NCBI RefSeq assembly: GCF_040939455.1
Contig: NC_134126.1
Span: 2,414,375 to 2,478,374 of the forward strand
Source: Microcebus murinus
Taxonomy: Eukaryota; Chordata; Mammalia; Primates; Cheirogaleidae
Length of the DNA stretch: 64,000 nucleotides
Direction of reading: 5' to 3'
Positions 49,173 to 61,062 of the stretch are shown piece by piece. The first letter of the stretch is position 1. Every line of letters starts with the position of its first letter. A model generated the notes under the pieces. That model had not been told where the DNA came from. It did no database searches and saw only the letters and a list, made by a program, of their open reading frames with translations. A program made the translations under genes and the position numbers.

Positions 49173-49477
49173 TGTTTTTTGGTTTTGTTTTTGAGGCAAA
49201 GTCTCGCTCTGTTGCCCAGACTAGAGTGTTGTGGCATCGGCCTAGCTCACAGCAACTTCAAACTCCTGGGCTCAAGCAATCCTCCTGCCTCAGCTTCCCA
49301 GGTAGCTGAGACTACAGCATGAGCCACCATGCCTAGCTAATTTTTTTCTACTTTTAGTAGAGACGGGGTGTCACTCTTGCTCAGGCTGGTCTCAAACTCC
49401 TGAATGCACGCAAACCTCCCATCTCGGCCTCCCAGAGTGCTAGGATTGCAGGCATGGGTCACCGTGCCCGGGTGGTT
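49173..49477 (-). mobile_element. Alu, antisense, full length with TSD
   Basis: A T/G-rich tail, then both arms in reverse, from 'gtctcgctctgttgcccaga' to 'ggcatgggtcaccgtgcccg'. 'cctgtctcacaagtt' at 49158-49172 and its one-mismatch copy at 49478-49492 are the target-site duplication. The two shadow frames at 49059-49322 are Alu antisense ORFs. Confidence 0.93.
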
Positions 49478-49492
49478 CCTGCCTCACAAGTT

Positions 49493-50030
49493 ATTGTAAT
49501 CCAGACATTACATATAAAAGCATAATGGAAAGAACATTATATATTTTTGCTTTTTTTTCCACAGAGTATCAACCCTTTCTTGTGTATTAGTAATATTATG
49601 AGAGCCTTGGACTGATCATTCTGATTTCTTCAAGCATCTACTTGATCTGTGATAGAGCAACAGCAATAATTAAATTCAGCTCATCGTGTGTAGCCACCAA
49701 AGTACTGGGCTCTTTGAATCTTGCCAATATTTCATGGGAGAAGAGGTTGAAATGCAATTTCAGAGAGTTTGGGCATATTTCAGATTCAATTATTTCAGGC
49801 TTCTGGATTCCAAGCATTGCAGTATGTAGCTGAATGAATTATCTCCTTAACCCCATAGATATTTTGTCTTTTAAAACTGTATATATATATTTTTTTACTA
49901 CGGGAGCGTAAGTTTAGTATCTCCTTCTACATTTTGACTGAAAGACATCATTTTTATTGTTTCACATGGATTATTTTTAAGGATAACATCTTTCTTTTGT
50001 GTATATTAAAGTTTTTCTAACAAATTTGTA
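49493..50030. other. Non-coding sequence, nothing recognised
   Basis: AT-rich flank between the Alu and the next L1. Confidence 0.45.
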
Positions 50031-50800
50031 CTCATCTACTTGCATCACTTTAAGGCATCTCCATATTGCTTTCCACAGAGGTTGAACTAGTTTGCAGTCC
50101 CACCAGCAGTGTAGGAGTGTTCCTCTCTCTCCATATCCACACCAACATTTATTGTTTTGGGACTTTTTAATAAAGGCCACTCTCACTGGAGATAAGTGAT
50201 ACCTCATTGTGGCTATGATTTGCATTTCCCTGATGATTAGAGATGTTGAGCATTTTTTTCATATGTCTGTTGGCCATTATTCTGTCTTCTTTTGAAAAGT
50301 TTTGGTTCATGTCTTCTGACCATTTTTTGATAGGGTTGTTTGATTTTTTCTTGCTGATTTTCCTGAGTTCTAAATAGATTCTAGTTATCAGCCCTTTATT
50401 GGATGTGTAGCTTGCGAAAATTTTCTCCCATTGTGTAGGTTGTCTGTTTGCTCTTGTGACAGTTTCTTTGGCTGTGCAGAAACTTTTTAATTTGATCATG
50501 TCCCATTTATTTATTTTTGTTGATGCTGTGATTGCTTTTGGTATCTTCTTCATACATTCTTTGCCTAGGCCAATGTCCAGAAGAGTATTTCCAACGTTTT
50601 CCTCTAGAATTCTAATAGTTTCAAACCCTAGGTTTAAGTCTGCTACCCACTGTGAGTTAATTTTTGTGAGAAGTGAAAGGTGTGGATCCTGTTTCAATCT
50701 TCTACATGTGGCTATCCAGTTTTCCTAGCACCATTTATTGAATGAGGATTCTTTTCCCCAGTGTATGTTTTTGTCTGCTTTGTCAAAGATTAGATGGCTA
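50031..50800 (-). mobile_element. L1 inverted 5' segment
   Basis: Antisense ORF2 text from the [15 protein letters not shown] region back to '[11 protein letters not shown]' (open 50697-50167 on the minus strand, 176 codons, then a frameshift). It joins the sense part at 50800/50801. Confidence 0.92.
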
Positions 50801-51346
50801 TTGATCCAGAAATCCCATTACTGGGCATCTACCCAAAAGAACAAAAGACCCTCTATAAAAAAGACATCTGCACTCGAATGTTTATAGCAGCACAATTCAC
50901 AATTGCAAAGATGTGGAAACAACCCAAGTGCCCATCAATTCATGAGTGGATTAATAAAATGTGGTATATGTATACCATGGAGTACTATTCAGCTATAAGA
51001 AACAACGGAGATATGGCATCTTTGTATTTTCCTGGATAGAGCTGGAACCCATTCTACTAAGTGAAGTATCCCAAGAATGAAAAAATAAGCACCACATGTA
51101 CTCACCAGCAAATTGGTATTAACTGATCAACATCTAAGTGGACATATATGCATAATATTTATTGGGCGTCAGGCAAATGGGAGGGGTAGGAGGGGATGGG
51201 TATATACATAAGTAATGAGTGCGATGAGCACAATCTGGGGCCTGGGCACGCTTGGAGTTCTGACTCTGGGGGGTAAGGGAGCAAAAGGCAACACATGTAA
51301 TGTAAACATTTGTACCCCATAATATGCTGAAATAAAAAAAATTGTA
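50801..51346 (+). mobile_element. L1 3' segment, sense
   Basis: Begins at ORF2 '[12 protein letters not shown]', exactly where the inverted part ends in protein coordinates. It runs through the ORF2 end and the 3' UTR to 'ataatatgctgaaataaaaa'. No clean target-site duplication was found ('caaatttgtact' on the left against 'aaaattgtattg' on the right is only approximate). Confidence 0.92.
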
Positions 51347-51844
51347 TTGAACATTTTTAAATTCCCAGGGAAACATTTATTTCACTTGCTTTATATAGCA
51401 CTTAATATCATACCCTGTGGTATGGGCATTGAATTTGTTGGTGGTTATTTAGATATTCATAATTACATTTCTTAAATAAACATATATTATCAAGTGCTTT
51501 AAAAGGAATAGGATTGTTTCCTCTTCTTGTATAAATGACCAATTTGTGTGAATTTTTATAAAAGTTCTGAAATCATCAAATATACAGAAATAAAGAGAAA
51601 TTGTAACTGTTACCATAATCAGTTTCTTTAAAGAAAAATATTAGTCTCGAACATTTGAAAATATGGCACTTTTACAATTAATTTTATAATAATTATACTA
51701 ACTTCTTATTAACTTGCATTTTGTTCCTTTACCATAGTACATTTACTCCTATGGTATGCTCTATCTGTTGTATCTATCTATCTATCCAGCTCTGTAAATC
51801 TTAGTGTGGATTGCAGCATTCTGTTTTTTTCATTATTAAAACTT
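51347..51844. other. AT-rich sequence, nothing recognised
   Basis: No gene or named repeat. A short (tcta)n run lies at 51772-51787. Confidence 0.45.
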
Positions 51845-52090
51845 GTAATATATTTAGAGTCTACAAGTTGAATTCTGTTGCATGTATATATTGTGTAGTG
51901 GTAGAGTCTGGGCTGTTGGTGTACAAATCACTTGAGTAGTGTACATTGTATCCAATAGGTAATTTTTCATCTCTCACCACCTCTCATCCTCCCCCCTTGT
52001 GAGTCTCCAGTGTTCATTATACCACTCTGTGTATCCTGGTGTAGCCATAGTTTACTTCTAATTTTATGTGAGGTCATCTGGCATATGAAG
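51845..52090 (-). mobile_element. Old L1 3' UTR (L1MA-like), antisense
   Basis: 'gtatatattgtgtagtggta', 'gtatccaataggtaattttt', 'ctcatcctccccccttgtga' and 'gtctccagtgttcattatac' are the antisense landmarks of an old primate L1 3' UTR. Confidence 0.7.
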
Positions 52091-53152
52091 TTTCTGTGTT
52101 TCTTTTGAAACATTTAGTCATTTGAAATACATCTTAGTAGTTGCTACCCTTGCTAGAATATAGAACATAATAAAATGCTTTATATAGGTATTATTGCTCT
52201 CTGTGGACAGAATATTTTTCCTACTAGAAGTAAGACAATGGTTTGGGATGAATATGATGACTTTATAATGTAAATGATCTACATTATAAAAAACCAAGCA
52301 AACCCCTCAATATCAGGTTAAAATAAAGCTAAACCTCTTTTCTTTCGGAAATCCTATGTGAATTAGTATGTTTCAGTTGCTTAGCACTGAATCTAATACA
52401 GCATCTTCCTTGGATAAAAGTAACTTTAAACTCTGACTTGAGACCACTGGATCAAGCAAAATGAAAGAAAAAAAATTTGACAGGAAAGATTTATAATTAC
52501 AATTGCATTCTCTCTACCAGCTAATTTCTACTTTCTAATTAAACAAACAAACAAACAAACAAAAAAACCTTCCTATCTGAATTTCTACATTATTTCCTCT
52601 TATATCCAATTTTAGCTTGCATTTGTTTAGTCTTAAACCCTGTTTAACACTTTCTTTGAATAATAAGTTTTTTCTTGCCTCTTTAAATTTTAAATGAGAT
52701 GATTGCTCTGAGAGTGATAAGGAATATGGCATGGTAAGTAATACTATTTTCCATTGCCTATTTTTGTGCATTGGTGGCAGTGAAATGCCTATTTTGATCA
52801 GAAGAAATATATTAATGAAACTCTGGTACGGAATTCACTTTTTCAAACCTTTAGCTATAGGTTATTTCTATTATAGAATAAATGAGCTCAAAGTAGAATA
52901 GGTATTAAACCTTCTTTGTGTCCTCTTAAGGCTACTAGCAGCAGGTTGCCACCCGTGCTCTGGTACTTATCCTTAGGGAATTTTACCCACAACCACTCTC
53001 ATAGGATTTATTTCCCATTTTCATTGGGTAAAAATTTTTGTCACATTACTCTTTATATCCGCTCAAGGGGAATGTATAACTACATTAGACTTTGATTCAT
53101 GGCCTGAACACCTACGTACTGGCCAATTTTATGAGCACAGGAAGCTGGCTAT
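52091..53152. other. Non-coding sequence, nothing recognised
   Basis: No gene seen. An (AAAC)n microsatellite is at about 52541-52568. Confidence 0.45.
52541..52568. repeat. (AAAC)n microsatellite
   Basis: About five tandem AAAC units ending in an A-run. Confidence 0.85.
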
Positions 53153-53168
53153 AAGAAGTGTATACCTG

Positions 53169-53502
<334 letters not shown>

Positions 53503-53518
53503 AAGAAGTGTATACCTG

Positions 53519-53999
53519 AGGATTCCCATTCCCATCTGAGCTGGCACCTAGCTGCTGCTGTTGCTGCTCTTCTTCCTCCCCATCTTCTTCTCCTTTTTCC
53601 TTCCTTTCCTCCCCTCCTCTCCTTCTCCTTCTCCTTTTTTGGTAGGAGGAACTGCATGATTAACTTTACGTCTACCTCTAAATTCCCCCTCAGATTTCCG
53701 TATTCATATGCTCCGTGCAGTGATGTTTCTCACCATAAATGACTGTTCCAAACAGGAATATTCTTTACCATAACAGATTAATCAATTCTGGAGAACTTGC
53801 TCTCTTTCAGTCATATAGACACAATTTGCCTGATTATACAGCAAGGCTGTTGGCTGCAGATCAAGAATATAAATATCCAAATACTTCTTGGAGGGTGAGA
53901 GCTCCAATTCCACTGCTAATAGACAGCTCCCATCCCCTGCTTTGCCTTCTTCCATCAACATTTAAGATCATATTCTTGCTGGTTTTCAAATAGTAGTGC
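53519..53999. other. Non-coding sequence with polypyrimidine tract
   Basis: A C/T-rich tract at about 53560-53640 ('ttcctttcctcccctcctct'), capable in principle of triplex or slipped structures. The plus-strand frame at 53739-53993 has no recognisable feature. Confidence 0.45.
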
Positions 54000-54275
54000 A
54001 GCTATATGTACCCTGCGGAATACTATGCAGCAGTAAAATGTTGTGAGTTACAACAAAGCACAAAAATATTATTAGATTTCAGAATGTTAATATTAAGTAA
54101 AAATAAACTTGGTGAATATCACTAATAGTATAACATTTTAATAATGTTAAAAATGGGATGTAAATAATACATTTCTTGGGGATTAATGTAAATATAATAA
54201 TATTATTTTTAAATGCATGGAAGTAATAGATTCAAAATTTCTCATCTGGAGGAAGAAATGGTAATAAGGTTTTTT
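54000..54275 (+). mobile_element. Ancient L1 3' fragment
   Basis: 'cggaatactatgcagcagta' followed by diverged text in the order of an old L1M 3' region. Confidence 0.55.
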
Positions 54276-54367
54276 TCTAATATACAGATGGACTGATGTG
54301 AATAGTATTATAGTTAATAAGATGAGTAGTGGTTCACAGGTGTTCATTGAACTATTGTCCTGCAAAG

Positions 54368-54371
54368 TGTA

Positions 54372-54408
<37 letters not shown>

Positions 54409-54420
54409 TTTTTTATTAGC
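54368..54420. repeat. (GT)n(AT)n compound microsatellite
   Basis: A GT run, then an AT run, then a T run. Confidence 0.9.
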
Positions 54421-54605
54421 TTTAGAGAAAGTTATTCTATGAAATCTATGAGGTGTTATTGCCCTTAATTTTTCCAATAATATAGCATATATTATTGTAT
54501 ATTGTATTCCAAACAGTATAAATGTTTGGAAGAACTTTTTGTCCTCATCTTTTAGATTGGAGTCTTACTCTGGAAACTAGTGATCATAACAAGAACAAAA
54601 TCAAA

Positions 54606-54850
54606 GAAACACACTGTAACCAAAATGTCTAAAAAAAAAATTTGTTAATGGGAGGTGAACAGGTGGAAGGGGGGAGAAGGGGAAGGGTACACACTCTCAT
54701 GGTGGGTGCAGGGCGCACCACTTGAAGACTGGACACGCTTGAAGCTCTGGCAGAGCGGGGTGCAGAGGGGGGCAGGGGCAAGATATGTAACCCTAACAAT
54801 ATTTGTACCCACAGAATTTGGGGAAAAAAAAAATAAAAATAATAAAAGAA
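54606..54850 (+). mobile_element. L1 3' UTR only, 'type A'
   Basis: 'tgtaaccaaaatgtctaaaa', a G-rich block, and 'taaccctaacaatatttgta' to an A-rich tail. It is a strongly 5'-truncated copy carrying no ORF2 sequence. The frames over it on both strands are shadows. Confidence 0.88.
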
Positions 54851-55704
54851 AAACAACAAAAAACAAAACAAAAAAAAACCAATGGGGTTATTAGAGATTA
54901 CTCCCAACATACTCAATTGAATAACATAAGACTGTGTTCAACATGTTTCAGAAGATTGCATTAAAACTGTATTGGGAGTATAAATAATTAATAGTTATAC
55001 TTTATCTAGAAAAACAATTATTTATGTAACTGTGTAAATTATGTCATTTGGTAGAGAGACAAGCCATTAACGGAAAGGGCCAGCAATGCACAGCACTTGA
55101 TCCATGTATTGGGAGGGAAATACGCTGACATCAGGGAAAATAGGAGGTTTTTTAGAAATCTGCATGATCATTCCTTTCTGTTTCAGAAACATAAGTCATT
55201 GAGTTTAGCAGACTTGGAAGAGTAGTGATCATTATTTAATTGACCGAATATTGAGGGTGAAATAATTGCAGAGTGAAATCTCTGAGCTGTTGCATCCAAT
55301 GTTAATGACAATATAATATAGGAATAAACATGACAATAGAGGGTCATTCTTTTTAACCTAGGCTTAACCTTGTGTGCTCTTCCCATAGCAACAAAAAGCA
55401 ATTGGGTTATATAATCATGTTCATCATCATTAGGGTGGACATAACATTGGAGGAAAACAGAGTACACCAAAAGAAACAGATTCAAAAGAGATTCCAATTG
55501 GTGTAAAATGTAATATTAAATTTTTATTTTCCTCCCTTACTCCCAACCTATGTATCTAAATATGTTTTGCATATAGTAGATATTCAATGTATTTTTGAAA
55601 ATAAAGTAAAACTGTCTCTGGATCTCATCTTATATAAAATGCCTGGATTGGATTATAGTACTTCTAACTTCTTTTTAACAGAGCTTAATTTATTGGGGAA
55701 ATGA
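54851..55704. other. Non-coding sequence, nothing recognised
   Basis: It starts with an A-rich (AAAAC) tail region. The 104-codon minus-strand frame at 55183-55497 has no recognisable domain. Confidence 0.45.
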
Positions 55705-55885
55705 TATAATGGAGTCACAGATCTAGATTTGAATCCCAGTTCTGAAATATACTGGTCAGGTTATCTACTTTCTGTGGACCACTGTGACTTAATTTGTAAA
55801 GTAAACTAATAATCTACAATGAAGGGTAATCAGGAGGTAAAATTCCTGGCAAACAATAAGTATCCAAGAAATGGTAGCTAGTAGA
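55705..55885 (-). mobile_element. MIR SINE, antisense
   Basis: 'atttgaatcccagttctgaa', 'cttaatttgtaaagtaaact' and 'cctggcaaacaataagtatc' match the MIR reverse-complement order. Confidence 0.65.
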
Positions 55886-58357
55886 ACCGTTTGTAAATAT
55901 GAAAAAATAAAGACTCTTTCACACAGCAGATGCTGTGCTTTGCTTTTTTTATTTTTTATTTTATTTTTGTTTAATGTGTATTATTTATAAACTCTCCATA
56001 GTCTACTCAAAAGTTTTAACATGATCCACTACATTAGTGCATTAAATTTGGGGCATTATTTGAAATATTACTTCTGTTTTTATTTTCTCATCATTATATT
56101 GGCTATATCAACATGTCTCTTGTTTTATTTTAGTGTTAATGTTATAATAAAACAAAAACAAATGCATTAATGACTGATATATTGAAAGAGTTAAATTAAT
56201 ATTAGCTATTATTATATTGTCTTTATATGATAGCCAACCAATTATTGAACCTGAAACTATAAAACATGCAAGGCATATTAAATAGAATGTTCGATTATTT
56301 TTCTTAAATTGTATAGTCAAATGACTTTAAAAAAAATTTCCAGGGTTACATTTCAACAAATTTATTGACATATTTTAAGATAAAACTGATCAGGTAAATG
56401 AAACTTTGAAACATGAAATAAGAGTGTTGTTAGAAAAATAGTGAATGGTTTACCATTAGGAGTTTCACAAAAGAATTTATTCTAATCATTAAATAACAAG
56501 TACTGATCTCTTTTGAGTTTATCTAGTAATATCTTTAAAATGGAATATTTTAATGCCTCAATAATAAACATAAATATGCACAATATTATAGATTGTATTA
56601 CACATTGTATTATGCTTTTTATACCATACAGAATATTTATGGCATAGCTATAAAATATAAAAAGAAAACACAATTACATGAGACTATACTTTTTAAAGGT
56701 ACATAGGTAGAATTTGAAAATATAATGTAGTAGTTTACAAGGCTGCTACTGTAGCTAGATAGCCAGTATTTGAATCTTGCTTCTTTTCCTTAAAACTGTG
56801 GATTTGTACATGTTCTTTCCATTTGGGATATGGAGAAATAATAGCTTTGAAAACATGTTTCAACATAATGGTTATATATAAATCCATGCATATATAACAC
56901 CATTTATTTGTGGCTAATATAATGGACTTGATAATTTTGCTAAACTCTCTCTCTCTGTCTCTGTCAATATACATATATTTATATAGGTATTATACTTATA
57001 TAAATATATGAAGGGCATGCATATAAATTTTAGATATTTATAGGTATCAAATCATGTATATATATTTTACATTAGCACTTAGGACTTTTAGAAAATTTCT
57101 TGGCATATTACACAGTCAAAATACCATTCTCTTTGTGAATGTAGTGAAAAAATATCTCAGGGAAATATTTTTAATGTTATGCACATAAAACTATATATAA
57201 GCATGCACATTCATTTCTTTTTTTCAGTTACTCCAGTAAAAATGTTCCTAGTATTTCAGAAAATGAGTTCCTTTTTCATATTTATAGAAAAGTTTATCAT
57301 ATCATAAAAAATATGTGTTGTTTATATAGCTGTAGAATATATGATGGTAACTTTCATACACCATTTAGAAATGGTTCCAACCACTTGCATTCTGAGTTTA
57401 TTCATGAAACACATAAAACTCCGGCACTATATTTTCTCCTTCTTTCTTCTCCATAGGGGCAAAAGGGCTATAAATTTACCATCTGCTCCAAGACTTTCAT
57501 GCCATAAAGACTGCAGTTAAGACTATGTTAATAGCTCAGTTCAAACAAGAATAATTCTTTAAATTTCATTTCTTATAGGGTAAGTTAATTAAATCCATTG
57601 AAACCATTTGTCCTTCCATAGGCTACTTAGATTCTTATTTACTTATATTTTAAAATTCCAAACTAAATTCTACATATTTTATCTTCATAATTTTATTCTT
57701 ATAAAGTCTATTTCATATAGCATCCTCACTCACATATTTAGCAATTACAGAAATTTTATAATAAATAGTTTATTTTAAATAGGTAGGTTTTTACTAAGAT
57801 TTTATTGTTATTGAATACAAATACATCTACTGGGGAAAACAAATCATTCAGGAGTTTTGTGTGTCTGGCAGCACGCTGAAAGCATGCACTTAGGGAGCAT
57901 AATACACAGGATCCCAAAGATGAAAAACGTGATTCTGAAGTTGCTTATTTTATGTCGGGACAAACCCCATAAAATTCATAAAAATATAATGTAACTAGTA
58001 TAGGGCACAATTATAAATATGCATAGTGTAAAAATGTTTAGGTCTTTGTCTTCAGTTTCTAGCTTAGTGTTGGGTACAGAGTAAGATGTTCATGGATTCT
58101 GGGTTTTTTGTTTTTTTTTCCTTTAAAGTGCTTTGGGGGAAAATAAAAGAGAAACAAATACATTAGGGAGCATTGAGGAAGATTTTTTTGGAGGGGTCTT
58201 GAGTGATAAATAAAAGTTGTCAGGTAGAGAAATAAAGGAATGTAGATGTGTCAAAAAAACCCAGCAGGTTGTTTATGCAGTTTTTTCCCTACACTCATAA
58301 GTGACTCAAAATTTAATGAATAATTCTGTAAAATGCTTTAACATTTCAAACCAAAAG
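55886..58357. other. AT-rich sequence, nothing recognised
   Basis: About 2.5 kb of strongly AT-rich DNA with short (CT)n at 56949-56965 and no credible gene or named repeat. Confidence 0.45.
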
Positions 58358-58520
58358 CTCACTCATTTATTCAGTTGACAAGTATTTATTGATTGCCAAC
58401 TGTGTGCCTGCAGAGACAGTGACATTCAAGAGCAAGTGAGCTCATGCTCTAATGAGAAAGAACTAAAGGCAGGTACAGTGTGTGACGTAGGATGAGGGAG
58501 AGATGAGAGCACACGGGAAC
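58358..58520 (-). mobile_element. L2 LINE 3' end, antisense
   Basis: 'ctcatttattcagttgacaa', 'tatttattgattgccaactg' and 'agctcatgctctaatgagaa' are reversed L2 3'-terminal text. Confidence 0.65.
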
Positions 58521-58740
58521 ACGAGAAAAGGACATCCACTCAACTCCTAACATGTAGGAAAATATCTGACTAAAAAATATATTTAAATTAAGGTCTACTG
58601 AAATTTTTACAGATGTGTTTTGCTTAATGAGAATTTAGATTCACAGGCAAAGAGGCTGCATATATCCTCTTCCAAAAAACTTGCACTTTGAAACTTTTGC
58701 AGTTACCAGTGTAAATAACTGAATTAAAATATATATCAAC

Positions 58741-60355
58741 TATTATTTGGTTTTAATTTTTTGTATTTTAGAAAATTTTAATGACAGATACTCAGTAGCT
58801 GCACATATTTATGAGGTACATGCGGTGTTTTGACGCAGGTGTGAAGCGTGTGATGGCCTAATCACAGTAACTGCAGTATGCATCGCTTCGGGCATTTCTC
58901 ATTTCTCTGTTAGGAACATTCCAGTTATTCTCCTTTATATTGTCAATGAGTTGTTTTTAACTATAGTCACCCCATTGTGTTACTGAATACTAGATTTTAT
59001 TCATTCTATCTAACTGCATTTTTGTACACATTATTGCCCCCTCCCCACTTTCCTTCTCAGCCTTTGGTAGCCAGCATTCTAATCTCTATTTTCATGACGT
59101 CCTCTTCTTTGTTTTAGCTTCCTCAGATGACTGAAAACTTGCAACATTGTTTCCTTTTTGCCTGGCGTAGGTCACTTAATGTAGTGTCTTCCAGTTCCAT
59201 GCATGTTATTGCAAATGACAGGATATCACACTTTTGTATGATTGAATAATATTCTATTGTGTATATTTTCCACATTTTCCGCATCAATTCATCCTCTGAT
59301 GGACACTTACGTGGTTTCCAAATCTTGGTTGTTGTGAATAGTGCCACAACAAACATTGGAGTGCAGATATCCCTTTAATATATTGATTTCTTTTGAGGTA
59401 CCCTCCTCAAAAGTACTCAGCCGTGAGGTCACTGAATCATATGGTAGTTCCATTTATAGATATTTGAGGAACCTCTATACTGTTCTCCATATTGGTTGTA
59501 TTACTTTACATTCTCATCAACAGTTTGAGTGTTCCCCTTTCTCTGATTCCTTGCCAGCATTTGTTATTGCCTGTATTTTTGATAAAAAGCCATTTTAACT
59601 GGGGCGAGATGGTATCTCATTGTAGTTTTGATTTGCATCTTTCTGATGATTAGTGGTGTTGAGCATTTTTTCATATGCTTTTTGGCTGTTTTTGTGTCTT
59701 CTTTTGAGAAATATCTGTTCAGATCTTTTGCCCACTTTGTAATTGGTTTATTTGAGTTTTTACTATGGAGTTTGAGCTCCTTATATATTCTAGTTATTAA
59801 TACTTTGTCAGATGGATAATTTAAAAATATCCTATTCTGTTGGTTTTTTCTTCACTTTTTGCTTGTTTCCTTTGCTGTGCAGAAGCTTTTTAGCTTTATG
59901 TAATCCCATTTGTCCATTTTTGCTTTGGTTACCTGTACTTTGGAAGTCTTACTGAAAACAATCTTTGCCCAGATCAATGCAGTGTTTCCCCAATATTTTC
60001 TTTTAGTTGTTTCATAGTTTTAGGTCTTAGATTTAAGTCTTTAATCCATTTTGATTTGATTCTTGGATATGGTGAGAGATAGGGGTCTAGGTTCATTCTG
60101 CTGCATATGGGTATATAGTTTTTCCAGCACCACTTAGTGAAAAGATTATCCTTTTTTCAGTACGTATGTTCATGGCACCTTTGCTGAAAATGAGTTTACT
60201 GTAAATTCATGGATTTATTTTCTCTATTCTGTTCCCTCGTTTATTCTCTTGCCTGATTGTTCTGGCTAGGACTTCCAATAATATATTGAATAGAAGTGGT
60301 GACAGTGGGCATCCTTGTCTTATTCTGATTCTTAGAGGGAACGCGTTCAACTCAA
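58741..60355 (-). mobile_element. Old L1 (L1MA/L1PB-like), antisense, rearranged
   Basis: The 3' UTR begins near 58741 ('tttatgaggtacatgcggtg'). The ORF2 C-terminal half then follows in reverse ('gattagtggtgttgagcatt', 'ctggggcgagatggtatctc'). Near 60200-60250 the text jumps from the 'NPWIYSKLIF'-type region to 'LARTIRQE', an internal loss of several hundred bases. [12 protein letters not shown] (60207-60389 frame) is RT sequence. It is badly decayed. Confidence 0.8.
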
Positions 60356-60983
60356 CGTAAAAAAGTTGGTTCTTAGAAAAGATAAACAAAATTGATAGAC
60401 ACTAGCCACATTAACCAGAAATGGAAGAGAAAGGACTTAAATAAACTCAATCAGAAATGAGAAAGGAGACATTACAGCTGATACCATAGAAATGCAAAGT
60501 ATCATCTGTGAATACTATGAAAACGTCTATGCACACAGGCTAGAAAACCCAGATGAAATGGATAAATTCCTGGAAACATACAACCTCACAAACCTGAATC
60601 AGGAAGAAATAGAAATAAATAAATAAAAGGCAAGTCAGAAAAGAGGAGGCCAAATGGTCACTATTTGCCGACAAAATGATCTTACACCTAGAAAACCCTA
60701 AAGACTCTACCAAAAGAAACCTAGATTTGGTAAAGACTTTGGCAAAGTCTCAGGTTACAAAGTCAATGCACACAAATCAGTAGCATTTCTATATACTATT
60801 AACCATCAAGGTTTGACAGTTGTTAGAGTAAAATAAGGGACTCAATACCATTTATAGTAGCTAAAATAAAATGAAACAGCAAAAAAAAAAAAAAATCAAA
60901 AAGTGGGCAAAAGACATAAACAGTAGTTTTTCAAAAGATGATAGACAAATGGCCAGCAAACATATGAAAAAGATCTAAGAATC
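60356..60983 (+). mobile_element. Old L1 pieces, sense, scrambled
   Basis: Sense ORF2 fragments stitched with deletions: the 'LNQEEIE' region (60590-60610), a jump to the region upstream of the RT catalytic site (60625-60790), an A-run (60881-60895), then the 'DINSSFSKDDRQMASKHMKK' region. The last piece duplicates a segment already present in the antisense part, so at least part comes from a second copy. The young L1 inserted at the end of this piece. Confidence 0.7.
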
Positions 60984-60995
60984 GAGGGGGCGGAG

Positions 60996-61006
60996 CAAGA
61001 TGGCGG
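60996..61006 (+). promoter_or_regulatory. YY1-like site at L1 5' end
   Basis: 'caagatggcgg' about 13 bp into the element. In human L1 a YY1 site at a similar place sets the transcription start. Here it is a match by eye only. Confidence 0.55.
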
Positions 61007-61062
61007 ACGAATAACACCGCCAGACAGAGTGTCTTTGCAGAAAAGACCGATTCTAGCAGAAA

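Noticed and set aside
49059..49322. Frames of 87 and 75 codons
   Set aside because: Typical translation of antisense Alu. Similar frames appear at 21112, 34705 and 40982.
53560..53640. Polypyrimidine tract as a gene promoter
   Set aside because: It is low-complexity C/T sequence in otherwise ordinary DNA, with no adjacent coding region.
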